Counted from the first letter of the stretch, positions 1 through 6,202 are shown. The stretch is 18,901 nucleotides of DNA from UBA12068 sp964452415 (GCA_964452415.1 CAYVME010000021.1:1-18901); one strand, 5' to 3'. Translations and numbers: made by a program. The notes: generated by a model not told the origin, from the sequence alone.

Positions 1-1504
1 CTCCAGATTGTTTGACATATTTTCCTTCAGCTTGAGCTTCACCTTTGATTGTTTCTCTGTATGCCACTTGTGGCTGACCAATGTTTGCTTCAACATTGAA
101 TTCTCTTTTCATTCGGTCAACGATGATGTCAAGATGAAGTTCACCCATTCCTGAAATGATGGTTTGTCCTGATTCTTCATCAGTTCGAAGTCGAAGAGTT
201 GGATCTTCACCAGCAAGTTTTCGGAGAGCAACACCCATTTTTTCTTGATCAGCTTTTGTCTTTGGCTCAACCGCAATATCAATAACAGGTTCAGGGAAGA
301 CAATGTTTTCAAGTTGAATTTGATTTGCTTCGTCGCAAAGAGTGTCACCGGTTGTGGTGTTTTTCATTCCCACCAACGCTCCAATTCCACCAGCCCTGAT
401 CTCATCAATTTCTTCACGATGATTTGCATGCATTTGCAAAATTCGTCCAATTCTTTCTCTCTCTCCATTGGTTGAATTGATCACATATGATCCAGCTTTC
501 AATGTTCCAGAATACACGCGGAAGAAAGTCAATTGTCCCACGAAAGGATCAGTCGCGACTTTGAAAGCCAAAGCTGAAAATGGTTCATTGTCATCAGCAT
601 GTCTTTCAATTTCCAATCCAGTTTTTGGATCAGTTCCTTTAATGGAAGTAACATCAAGTGGAGATGGAAGATAGTCAACAACAGCATCGAGCACCAACTG
701 AACACCCTTGTTTCGAAGAGCAGTTCCAGTGAACACTGGCACGATTTTTGCATCAATAACACCTTGTCGAAGCGCAGCTTTCAATTCATCAATTGAAATT
801 TCTTCTCCGCTGAGATATTTTTCAGTCAATGCATCATTGGTTTCAGAAACTTTTTCAATCATTTTTTCTCTCCATGATTGCGCTTTTTCCAAGAGTTCAG
901 CAGGAATTTCAGCTTCAACCACGATTTCTCCCATTGGTCCGTCAAAAGAATATGCTTTCATTTTCATCAAATCAACCACGCCAGAGAATTCATTTCTTTC
1001 TCCGATTGGCATTTGAAGAGCAATCGCATTTGGAGTCAAACGATTCCAAATTGAATTGATCACATAGTCAAAGTCAGCTCCTTCTTTGTCGATTTTGTTC
1101 ACGAAACAAATTCGAGGAACTTTGTATTTGTCAGCCTGACGCCAAACTGTTTCTGATTGTGGTTCAACACCTTCTTTTCCATCGAAAATAACCACGGCTC
1201 CATCAAGAACGCGAAGTGATCGTTCAACTTCCACCGTGAAGTCAACATGTCCTGGGGTGTCGATGATGTTGATTGGGTGACCTTTCCAAAAACATTTGGT
1301 GGCAGCAGAGGTGATTGTGATTCCTCGCTCCTGTTCTTGAGCCATCCAGTCCATGGTTGCAGATCCATCATGAACCTCACCAATTTTGTGAGTGATTCCA
1401 GTGTAAAACAAGATTCGTTCAGTTGTGGTTGTTTTTCCACCATCAATATGAGCAATGATTCCAATATTTCTTAATTTTGCGATTTCGCTTGTCTGGTCTG
1501 ACAT
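1..1504 (-). CDS. fusA: Translation elongation factor G (C-terminal part outside window)
   Basis: EF-G is the ribosomal translocase GTPase, which also acts with RRF in ribosome recycling. The frame opens at ATG 1504-1502 (MSDQTSEIAKLRNIG) and stays open to base 1, giving about 501 of the family's roughly 700 residues. Visible motifs are the P-loop region AHIDGGKTTTTERI (residues 18-31), the switch region with ERGITITSAA, the G3 motif DTPGHVDF with the catalytic histidine, and the G4 motif NKID. EPQSETVWRQADKY is also typical of EF-G. The P-loop has Gly22 where EF-G normally has Ala (AHIDAGKT). No SD precedes the ATG. It is the third gene of a str operon behind rpsL and rpsG; an 85-nt gap to rpsG holds a terminator-like hairpin. 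Identity is certain; the 3' end cannot be seen. Confidence 0.97.
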   Translation of the reverse strand, partial: MSDQTSEIAKLRNIGIIAHIDGGKTTTTERILFYTGITHKIGEVHDGSATMDWMAQEQERGITITSAATKCFWKGHPINIIDTPGHVDFTVEVERSLRVLDGAVVIFDGKEGVEPQSETVWRQADKYKVPRICFVNKIDKEGADFDYVINSIWNRLTPNAIALQMPIGERNEFSGVVDLMKMKAYSFDGPMGEIVVEAEIPAELLEKAQSWREKMIEKVSETNDALTEKYLSGEEISIDELKAALRQGVIDAKIVPVFTGTALRNKGVQLVLDAVVDYLPSPLDVTSIKGTDPKTGLEIERHADDNEPFSALAFKVATDPFVGQLTFFRVYSGTLKAGSYVINSTNGERERIGRILQMHANHREEIDEIRAGGIGALVGMKNTTTGDTLCDEANQIQLENIVFPEPVIDIAVEPKTKADQEKMGVALRKLAGEDPTLRLRTDEESGQTIISGMGELHLDIIVDRMKREFNVEANIGQPQVAYRETIKGEAQAEGKYVKQSG

Positions 1505-1530
1505 ACAAATTTTATTTAAATTATTTTTTT

Positions 1531-1569
1531 AAAAAGTAAAGCGCTATCCAAAAAGGGTTTGCGCTTTAC
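1531..1569 (-). terminator. Terminator-like hairpin between rpsG and fusA
   Basis: A perfect 9-bp inverted repeat (GTAAAGCGC at 1536-1544, GCGCTTTAC at 1561-1569) with a 16-nt loop is followed on the minus strand by TTTTT (1535-1531). This is the layout of an intrinsic terminator in the direction of fusA. It lies inside an operon, so it may be a partial terminator or attenuator, an mRNA 3'-end stabiliser or a processing site. No T-tract follows it on the plus strand. Confidence 0.6.
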
Positions 1570-1589
1570 AGTTATATCCAAAGTGTTCC

Positions 1590-2057
1590 TTATGCAAAGT
1601 GAGCAAATGCTTTGTTTGCTTCAGCCATTCGGTGAGTGTCTTCTCGTTTTTTCATTGCTGAGCCAATTTTGTTTGAAGCATCGATGAGTTCGTCAGCCAA
1701 TTTTTCTGCCATTCTCTTGCCTTTCTTTGCGCGAACTGCAACCAAAAGCCATCTAACTGCAAGTGTTTGTCTTCTTTCTCCAGAAACTTGAATCGGAACT
1801 TGGTAATTTGCTCCACCAACTCGTTTTGACTTCAATTCCAAAAGAGGAGAAACATTTTTGATCGCTTGTTCGAAAACATTCAATCCACCTTTTTTGGTTC
1901 GTTCATGAATAACATCAAAGCAATCATAGATAACTTTTTCCGCAACACTTCTTTTTCCGTGTTGCATCACATTCCCAATAAATCGTCCCACCAAAATATT
2001 TCCATATCTTGAGTCAGCTTTCCATTGTTTTGTATATACTCGTTTTCTTCGTGCCAT
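1590..2057 (-). CDS. rpsG: 30S ribosomal protein S7
   Basis: S7 nucleates assembly of the 3' major domain (head) of 16S rRNA and contacts the E-site tRNA. The 155-residue product starts MARRKRVYTKQWKAD and contains the family blocks YGNILVGRFIGNVMQHGKR, VGGANYQVPIQVSGERR and RWLLVAVRAKKGKRMAEKLA, followed by KREDTHRMAEANKAFAHF near the end. The length is normal. The start is ATG 2057-2055, 38 nt after the rpsL stop, with no SD in the AT-rich spacer. In E. coli S7 represses its own operon from the rpsL-rpsG spacer; I do not see that structure here, and the short spacer has little pairing potential. The conspicuous RNA structures are instead upstream of rpsL and downstream of rpsG. Confidence 0.98.
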   Translation of the reverse strand: MARRKRVYTKQWKADSRYGNILVGRFIGNVMQHGKRSVAEKVIYDCFDVIHERTKKGGLNVFEQAIKNVSPLLELKSKRVGGANYQVPIQVSGERRQTLAVRWLLVAVRAKKGKRMAEKLADELIDASNKIGSAMKKREDTHRMAEANKAFAHFA

Positions 2058-2095
2058 ATTAACTAAAGTTTATTCTAATTATTCAAAGTTTAATG

Positions 2096-2518
2096 TTATT
2101 CAGTCTTCGCTTTCGGTCTCTTTGCTCCATATTTTGAGCGAGATCGATTTCGGCCATCAACACCGGCTGAGTCAAGAACTCCACGCACAATGTGATATCG
2201 AACACCCGGAAGATCTTTTACACGTCCTCCACGAATCATAACGATTGAATGCTCCTGCAAGTTGTGACCAACTCCAGGGATATATGCGGTAACTTCCATT
2301 CCGTTTGTAAGGCGAACACGAGCGATTTTTCGAAGCGCAGAGTTAGGCTTCTTTGGAGTTGTTGTTGAAACTTTAATACAAACTCCTCGCTTGAAAGGGT
2401 TAACGGTTTTTTTAGGCTTATTCTGCAAAGTGTTGAAAGTCATTGTCATTGCTGGTGACTTCGTTTTCTTTACTGAGGATTTTCGGCTTCTTTTCACTAA
2501 CTGATTTATTGTTGGCAT
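2096..2518 (-). CDS. rpsL: 30S ribosomal protein S12
   Basis: S12 is a decoding-centre protein of the small subunit. The 140-residue product begins MPTINQLVKRSRKSS and carries TTTPKKPNSALRKIARVRL, GHNLQEHSIVMIRGGRVKD and DLPGVRYHIVRG. The lysines of TPKKPNS and GRVKDLPG, where streptomycin-resistance substitutions occur in other bacteria, are the ordinary residues. Between the N-terminus and PFKRGVC it has the roughly 15-residue extra segment also found in Firmicute-type S12, so 140 residues rather than E. coli's 124. First gene of the str operon; a good promoter and a structured leader lie upstream. Confidence 0.98.
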   Translation of the reverse strand: MPTINQLVKRSRKSSVKKTKSPAMTMTFNTLQNKPKKTVNPFKRGVCIKVSTTTPKKPNSALRKIARVRLTNGMEVTAYIPGVGHNLQEHSIVMIRGGRVKDLPGVRYHIVRGVLDSAGVDGRNRSRSKYGAKRPKAKTE

Positions 2519-2554
2519 ACACTTTCGGTTTGTTTATATAATTTATACAATACT

Positions 2555-2613
2555 AAAAAATCAGATGTTGCATCAAAACTCAACCAGAACGAAGTGAGCT
2601 TCAAATAACATCT
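2555..2613 (-). promoter_or_regulatory. rpsL leader hairpin with T-tract, possible transcription attenuator
   Basis: On the minus strand AGATGTT (2613-2607) pairs with AACATCT (2569-2563). Nested inside is a roughly 10-bp arm, TTGAAGCTCA with TGAGTTTTGA, that includes some G-U pairs. The outer stem is followed by GA and six T residues (2560-2555). The structure sits about 40-50 nt after the predicted transcription start of the str operon and about 37 nt before the rpsL ATG. That position suggests a leader attenuator. It could instead be the terminator of the upstream protease gene, with rpsL transcribed from a closer promoter. Confidence 0.55.
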
Positions 2614-2661
2614 TTTCTAAGCTAAAAGAGCCAAGAAAATGGCTATTTCACTAGCAAAACA

Positions 2662-2690
2662 ATTCTACACAATATTCAAGAAGGCGTCAA
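2662..2690 (-). promoter_or_regulatory. Sigma-70-type promoter of the str operon
   Basis: The minus strand reads TTGACG (2690-2685), a 17-nt spacer, then TAGAAT (2667-2662), close to consensus with ideal spacing. The predicted start is near 2655, leaving a leader of about 137 nt before rpsL. The -35 box lies immediately after the stop codon of the site-2 protease gene. Confidence 0.75.
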
Positions 2691-2695
2691 GCCCG

Positions 2696-3388
2696 CTATA
2701 CAGCCAATCCAAAGAAAATATTCAACATTGAATTAAGAAAAAAACCAAGAGGAGTGGAGAAAATCAAAATAAACATGAGCAGGAGCATGAAACCATATTG
2801 TTCAAACATCATTGTCACCCATGGTTTGACGGGAAAAAGCGTAAGAAGCAATTTTGAACCATCCAATGGCGGGAAAGGAATAAGGTTAAAAAAAGCCAAA
2901 ATCACATTCCAAAAGATCACCAACATTGAAATTTCAAAGAAAATCGAACCAACAGAACCAGAAATTATTGATGAAACAGTTCCCCAATCATTGAAATTTT
3001 GGATAATAGCAATCTTGACCGAAGCTGGAATCGTGATCATACGAGCAATAAAAGCAACAATAAGCGCAATTGCAATGTTTGAACCAGGTCCGCCAAGCGC
3101 CACCAAAACTGGTCCCCATTTTTGATCTTTCAGATTATAAGGATTATACGGCACGGGTTTTGCCCAACCAAAAGCAAATCCAGTTGAGAAAATCATAAAC
3201 AAAGGCACGATGATTGAACCCCAAATGTCGATGTGCTTGACTGGGTTGAAATTGAGCCGATCCGCATATTTGGCAGTTGAATCTCCAAGCCAAAGAGCCA
3301 CAAAACCATGAGCGACCTCATGAATGATGATGGTGTATATAAGAATAAAGATATAGAAACCAATGAGCACAATCGAATTTAAATCCAT
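2696..3388 (-). CDS. Site-2 protease family (M50) membrane metalloprotease
   Basis: An intramembrane zinc metalloprotease of the short, PDZ-less group of the site-2 protease family. The 230-residue protein has about five to six membrane segments. The zinc motif HEVAH is at residues 23-27 in the first helix. Next come NPVKHIDIWGSIIVPL (48-63), GGPGSN (99-104) and NLIPFPPLDGSK (168-179), in which Asp176 is the expected third metal ligand. These residues indicate an active enzyme. The substrate is unknown; PDZ-less members elsewhere cleave membrane-bound regulators, but nothing nearby names a target. The start is ATG 3388-3386, without an SD. It is divergent from rpmB and probably a single-gene unit. 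Confidence 0.93.
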   Translation of the reverse strand: MDLNSIVLIGFYIFILIYTIIIHEVAHGFVALWLGDSTAKYADRLNFNPVKHIDIWGSIIVPLFMIFSTGFAFGWAKPVPYNPYNLKDQKWGPVLVALGGPGSNIAIALIVAFIARMITIPASVKIAIIQNFNDWGTVSSIISGSVGSIFFEISMLVIFWNVILAFFNLIPFPPLDGSKLLLTLFPVKPWVTMMFEQYGFMLLLMFILIFSTPLGFFLNSMLNIFFGLAV

Positions 3389-3422
3389 GGTGTTATGTAA
3401 ATATGTTTATACTGGCTAGCTA

Positions 3423-3451
3423 TTGCCAAAACTCAATATATATGATACACT
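3423..3451 (+). promoter_or_regulatory. Promoter of rpmB
   Basis: TTGCCA (3423-3428), 17 nt, then TACACT (3446-3451), with TG one base before the -10 box (TGATACACT), the extended -10 form. The start would be near 3458, about 35 nt before the rpmB ATG. Confidence 0.55.
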
Positions 3452-3492
3452 GAATCTTGTAATAAATCAATCGCTTATAAAGAACAATAAAT

Positions 3493-3666
3493 ATGAGTAA
3501 GACATGCAGCGTATGTGGCCGAGGAACAACTGCTGGAAATTCCCGAAGTCATTCAAACATCGCATCAAAAAGAACTTTTTCAATCAATATTCAAACCAAA
3601 AAAGTTGATGGGAAGAAAGTGAAAGTTTGCACTAAATGCATCAAAACTGAAAACAAAGAAGCCTAG
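3493..3666 (+). CDS. rpmB: 50S ribosomal protein L28
   Basis: L28 is a small protein of the large ribosomal subunit. The 57-residue frame from ATG 3493 to TAG 3664-3666 begins MSKTCSVCGRGTTAGN and contains the family run SHSNIASKRTF. Cysteine pairs at residues 5/8 and 46/49 form the zinc-binding (C+) type of L28. It is the only plus-strand gene in the window. It has its own promoter upstream and a strong terminator 17 bases after the stop codon. No SD is evident (AGAACAATAAAT before the ATG). Confidence 0.93.
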   Translation: MSKTCSVCGRGTTAGNSRSHSNIASKRTFSINIQTKKVDGKKVKVCTKCIKTENKEA

Positions 3667-3683
3667 TTTCCAATTTTCTTTTT

Positions 3684-3719
3684 AAAAAACTCCTCACCGA
3701 AAGGTTGAGGAGTTTTTTT
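3684..3719 (+). terminator. Rho-independent terminator of rpmB, probably two-way
   Basis: A-rich flank, then CTCCTCA (from 3690), CC, a GAAA loop, GG, and TGAGGAG with one bulged T, ending in seven T residues (3713-3719). The minus strand also reads stem followed by TTTTTT, so it can end transcripts coming from the genes above 4152 as well. Confidence 0.9.
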
Positions 3720-3746
3720 GTTACGTAGCATGCTACGTAACAAAAA
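3715..3746. repeat. 32-bp perfect palindrome
   Basis: Each half is TTTTTGTTACGTAGCA (3715-3730) followed by its exact reverse complement (3731-3746). The core holds nested palindromes TACGTA, GCATGC and TACGTA. Its left arm is the T-tract of the rpmB terminator, and it lies between two convergent transcription units. It could be a second hairpin for minus-strand transcripts or a protein-binding site. Confidence 0.85.
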
Positions 3747-3773
3747 CTATTTCTTTTTTTCAGTTTTTCTCAC

Positions 3774-3801
3774 TGTCATTCCTGCGTAGGCAGGAATCCA
3801 G
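3774..3801 (+). repeat. Left 28-bp hairpin repeat of the GIY-YIG cassette
   Basis: TGTC, the stem ATTCCTGC (3778-3785), loop GTAG, the stem GCAGGAAT (3790-3797), then CCAG. It is a REP-like short palindrome in inverted orientation to the copy at 4118-4145; the only difference is one loop base. Repeats of this kind are widespread and translate as SFLRRQESR- or VIPAKAGIQ-like strings. Confidence 0.9.
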
Positions 3802-3813
3802 TATTTATATCAC

Positions 3814-4113
3814 TTAGCTATAATATTCAGCAGACAAATCTTTCCACTGAGGATTCCGTTTTTCAATAAGATTGATTTTCCATTCTCTTTTCCACTTTTT
3901 CATCTGCTTCTCCCTAAGTAAAGCTGAATTAACATCACTAGTTGTTTCATAATACACAAGGCAGTGTACTGAATACTCTTTCGTGAAACCATCAGTTACA
4001 TTATTTCTGTGTTCATAAACTCTTTTTATAAGGTTACTTGTAACTCCAATATATAAAGTTCCGTTTCTTTTGCTTGCCATTATATACACATAGTATATTT
4101 TCTGGTTGTGCAT
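3814..4113 (-). CDS. GIY-YIG family endonuclease (small, single domain)
   Basis: A single-domain GIY-YIG nuclease of the UPF0213/YhbQ-like type, about 99 residues from ATG 4113 (MHNQKIYYVYIMASK). The fold's signature appears as YVYIM (residues 8-12) and LYIGVTSNLIKRVYEHR (20-36), with the conserved Arg31 and His35. REKQMKKWKREWK near residue 70 holds the expected catalytic Glu, and NPQWKDL is the typical C-terminal motif. The frame extends upstream to 4146, but those 11 residues (MSFLRRQESRT) come from the flanking repeat and are not conserved coding sequence, so I place the start at 4113. No SD is seen. No partner domain is present; the tight repeat flanks suggest it acts on, or travels with, the repeats. 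Confidence 0.88.
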   Translation of the reverse strand: MHNQKIYYVYIMASKRNGTLYIGVTSNLIKRVYEHRNNVTDGFTKEYSVHCLVYYETTSDVNSALLREKQMKKWKREWKINLIEKRNPQWKDLSAEYYS

Positions 4114-4117
4114 AGTC

Positions 4118-4145
4118 CTGGATTCCTGCCTTCGCAGGAATGACA
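4118..4145 (-). repeat. Right 28-bp hairpin repeat of the GIY-YIG cassette
   Basis: Inverted partner of 3774-3801: CTGG, stem ATTCCTGC (4122-4129), loop CTTC, stem GCAGGAAT (4134-4141), GACA. Read on the minus strand, 27 of 28 bases match the left copy. It overlaps the region where the nuclease gene's promoter or leader must lie. Confidence 0.9.
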
Positions 4146-4151
4146 AAAAGA

Positions 4152-4487
4152 TTATTTCTTTTTTTCCTTAACATTATCTTCGTCTTTCTTTTTCCCTGGC
4201 CGGGCAAGCTTTTCAACTTTGAAAAGTCGAGAAACATACAAAGAAACAAGCACAACAATAACAGTCAACAAAGATGCGTACAAGAACTTGGCTTTCAGAC
4301 CATTTCCAGGATCAGAAAAGAATCGATCAATAAAAGCCTTGATTGCATCATTCCACGCCAAACCAGCCACAAGTCCAAAACTTGTGATTATATATCCAAG
4401 AGTCTTTTCGCGAACCTCCCTTTCGAGTTCCACGCCTTTTCCCTTAATGGTGACGATTTTTTCAGTGATGTGTTTCATTTTCAGCAT
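4152..4487 (-). CDS. DUF5654-like small membrane protein
   Basis: A 111-residue protein with a charged N-terminal helix (1-28). A first membrane segment (about 30-52) contains FGLVAGLAWNDAIKAF, which resembles the DUF5654 family. A second membrane segment (about 69-86) is followed by a lysine-rich cytoplasmic tail (VKEKKK at the end). Function unknown. It lies 33 nt downstream of the exonuclease gene and is probably co-transcribed with it. Its stop codon (TAA, 4154-4152) is 6 bp from the GIY-YIG cassette. The family assignment comes from memory of the central motif, not a search. Start ATG 4487 or the Met at residue 4 are equally possible. Confidence 0.7.
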   Translation of the reverse strand: MLKMKHITEKIVTIKGKGVELEREVREKTLGYIITSFGLVAGLAWNDAIKAFIDRFFSDPGNGLKAKFLYASLLTVIVVLVSLYVSRLFKVEKLARPGKKKDEDNVKEKKK

Positions 4488-4520
4488 GATTACTAGTTAC
4501 GAGTTTCTCGCAGGTTTCTT

Positions 4521-5183
4521 TCAAAACAATCTACTGGCAGGTTTTTCAAAAACCATTTTGCGATACACGTCTCGAGTTGTTTGGACATCCCGTTTGCAAT
4601 ATTCCAAAATGTCATCCACTTTCCCATCAGCAAAAAATTGCGCCACTTGCGATCCATCGATTCCATCTTTTGGCGAAGGAATGTCCAGGGCCAGCGCCAA
4701 AAATTCAAGCCCCACGGAATTGTTTGACCACTTCACCCATTCTTTCATGGTGTCAAAAATTGGATAGTTTCGATAACGCGCAAAAGAAATGTCCATTGTT
4801 GGTTTCACGCCAAGCACGATTGATCGTTGATAGATGAAACGCAAATCAAAATCCATCACATTGTGACCAATAAACTGAACTCCATAGTCTGGATATTGAG
4901 GATTGCGAGGTATCATTGAAATTGCATCAACCAAATTCCAAAATTGTTGCAATGTTTCCTTTTCATTATTTTCATTATAGAAATTCTGTGGAGCTTCATC
5001 GTCCACTGCATATCCGATGCAAAGAATTCTTCCAAATGCTCCATCAAAATTTGTCTTTTGCACAAACTCGTCAAACTTTTCCTGATCAAACTCAGGATTT
5101 TTCTTGTCAAAAAGCATTCGCAATGTTTGCATCTTCGACTCCTCGGCTGGCAAAGTTTCAATATCCAAAAATAGTTTTCTCAT
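4521..5183 (-). CDS. Predicted 3'-5' exonuclease (DEDDy, PolB-like exonuclease domain)
   Basis: A stand-alone 220-residue proofreading-type exonuclease of the group related to the exonuclease domain of family B DNA polymerases. All three exo motifs are present: Exo I FLDIET (Asp7, Glu9), Exo II GHNVMDFDLRF (Asn108, Asp113) and Exo III YCKRD (Tyr195, Asp199), which makes it the DEDDy subtype. It should remove nucleotides from DNA or RNA 3' ends using two metal ions; the physiological substrate is unknown. No polymerase domain is attached. It has its own extended -10 promoter immediately after the terminator of the preceding operon. Start ATG 5183 gives the usual position of Exo I near the N-terminus. 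Confidence 0.92.
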   Translation of the reverse strand: MRKLFLDIETLPAEESKMQTLRMLFDKKNPEFDQEKFDEFVQKTNFDGAFGRILCIGYAVDDEAPQNFYNENNEKETLQQFWNLVDAISMIPRNPQYPDYGVQFIGHNVMDFDLRFIYQRSIVLGVKPTMDISFARYRNYPIFDTMKEWVKWSNNSVGLEFLALALDIPSPKDGIDGSQVAQFFADGKVDDILEYCKRDVQTTRDVYRKMVFEKPASRLF

Positions 5184-5213
5184 GATATTTCAAATTTAAT
5201 TTCTTATATTTAA

Positions 5214-5222
5214 ATTATAGCA
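5214..5222 (-). promoter_or_regulatory. Extended -10 promoter for the exonuclease gene
   Basis: The minus strand reads TGCTATAAT (5222-5214), a perfect extended -10 element, placed 1 nt after the T-tract of the preceding terminator. No -35 box is needed for this class and none is clear. The expected start is near 5207, about 24 nt before the ATG. Confidence 0.65.
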
Positions 5223-5223
5223 C

Positions 5224-5255
5224 AAAAAAATCGCCCCACTAATAGTAGAGCGATT
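5224..5255 (-). terminator. Rho-independent terminator of the 7404-5271 operon
   Basis: On the minus strand AATCGCTCTACT (5255-5244) pairs with AGTGGGGCGATT (5240-5229) over 12 bp, two of them G-U, around an ATT loop. The U-tract comes from the A residues at 5230-5224. It lies 15 nt after the stop codon of the small gene at 5271. Confidence 0.88.
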
Positions 5256-5270
5256 GGTATTGAAAACATT

Positions 5271-5462
5271 TCAATCAAGAATGAGCTCATCACCCACGAC
5301 CCTTGCAAATCCCAATTTGTTCACTGGGTCATAGCCAGTACAATTTACCAGACCAGGATGATCATTGGCCAACTTCTCGAAATCATTATCATACTCGGAA
5401 GCTAAACCACCAAAATGATCGACCTGCTGATAACCACATTTACAAAGAACACCATTTGCCAT
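5271..5462 (-). CDS. Small unknown protein with CxC motif
   Basis: A 63-residue protein starting MANGVLCKCGYQQVDHF. An in-frame GTG lies further up at 5471, but it is part of the SD itself (GAGGGGGTG); ATG 5462 has that SD at ideal 8-nt spacing, so I choose it. Cys7, Cys9, a His at residue 16 and a later Cys in the VNCTGYDP stretch could bind a metal, but no family is recognised. No signal peptide or membrane segment. It is the last gene of the transglutaminase-like/YgjP operon, 20 nt after the peptidase gene and just before a terminator. Its strong SD resembles those of the small-gene operon at 7600-9181. Confidence 0.7.
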   Translation of the reverse strand: MANGVLCKCGYQQVDHFGGLASEYDNDFEKLANDHPGLVNCTGYDPVNKLGFARVVGDELILD

Positions 5463-5482
5463 AATAAACACCCCCTCATTTT

Positions 5483-6202
5483 TTATAAAACTTTGAGTTG
5501 TTTCACGATTCTTTCATATTCCGGAATTGTCTGAGCGACAAGATTCCAAAAGCGTTTGCCATGATTGAATTCTTTCAGGTGGCAAAGTTCATGCACAATA
5601 ATATAATCCGCATGGCGTTGAGGCAAAAGCAAGATCTTGTAATTGAAATTCAAATTTCCTTTTGAGGAGCATGATCCCCAGCGAGTTTTTTGATTCCTGA
5701 TTGCCACTGCATTGTATTGAAAACCATAGAATTCAGCATATTTTTCCAGGCGACTCTTCACCATTTCTCTAGCAGTTTCTTTGAGTTTCAGATATTCATC
5801 CTGATCATGTCGCGCAAAAAGGCTGTTTCGACCAATTTTCTTCATTGCTTTCATTTTTTCCAAAACCCATTCCGCATTTTTGCGAATAAACTCATCCGCA
5901 CTCAAAAAACCCATTCGCCATGGAAGGGTCACGGAAACATTTCCATCGCAAGAAATGGCCAATTTGAGCCTTTTTGCTTTGCGATGCTTTCGCACGGTAT
6001 ATTCAATTCTCTCATTTCTGAGAGTCATTTTCTTCTTAATGCCCATTCTGGTGTATATTTGCTCATTATTAAAATCCTCATTGTTTTCATCTCTATCAAG
6101 CCAATCCTGAAGTGAAATCCCTTCATTCAAAGAAAAAATCTCTGTTTTTGGATAGAACATTGACAACATCATTCTACTGTGTTTTAATATGTATTTTTGC
6201 AT
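5483..6202 (-). CDS. YgjP-type (DUF45) M48-like zinc metallopeptidase
   Basis: A soluble gluzincin-type metallopeptidase of the YgjP/DUF45 family. The 239-residue protein has a variable N-terminus (1-60), a central region beginning near ERIEYTVRKHRKAKRLKLAI, the signature TRWGSCSSKGNLNFNYKILL (173-192), the zinc motif HELCH (204-208, Glu205 catalytic) and the third ligand His214 in NHGKRFW. All active-site residues are present. Substrates of this family are not well defined. Its ATG overlaps the preceding stop codon by one base (TAATG), so translation is probably coupled to the transglutaminase-like gene. This supports the long start, although an internal Met at residue 59 matches the usual domain boundary better. 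Confidence 0.9.
   Translation of the reverse strand: MQKYILKHSRMMLSMFYPKTEIFSLNEGISLQDWLDRDENNEDFNNEQIYTRMGIKKKMTLRNERIEYTVRKHRKAKRLKLAISCDGNVSVTLPWRMGFLSADEFIRKNAEWVLEKMKAMKKIGRNSLFARHDQDEYLKLKETAREMVKSRLEKYAEFYGFQYNAVAIRNQKTRWGSCSSKGNLNFNYKILLLPQRHADYIIVHELCHLKEFNHGKRFWNLVAQTIPEYERIVKQLKVL

Larger units (their letters stand above)
3774..4145 (-). mobile_element. Repeat-bounded GIY-YIG endonuclease cassette
   Basis: A 372-bp unit made of a GIY-YIG nuclease gene between two inverted 28-bp repeats (3774-3801 and 4118-4145) that differ at one base. The gene nearly fills the space: its stop codon is 12 bp from the left repeat and its probable ATG 4 bp from the right one. The cassette sits 6 bp downstream of the DUF5654-like gene stop codon and before the terminator at 3684-3719, a position where insertion would do no harm. 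The 14-bp sequence TATTTCTTTTTTTC occurs on both sides (3748-3761, 4153-4166) and could be a target duplication, though it is low-complexity. Mobility is inferred from the architecture. Confidence 0.55.

Noticed and set aside
1099..1464. 121-residue minus-strand frame inside fusA
   Set aside because: It is out of frame with EF-G, which is unmistakable across the same bases.
3774..4145. CRISPR array from the repeated hairpins
   Set aside because: Only two copies, in inverted orientation, with a gene between them; no regular spacers.
4114..4146. Upstream start of the GIY-YIG gene giving an MSFLRRQESR N-terminus
   Set aside because: Those codons lie inside the flanking repeat. Translated copies of this repeat appear widely as false N-termini, and the domain starts after ATG 4113.
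4034..4258. Minus-strand frame with VIPAKAGIQ
   Set aside because: It is another reading frame through the same repeat and overlaps the DUF5654-like gene; no coding signal.
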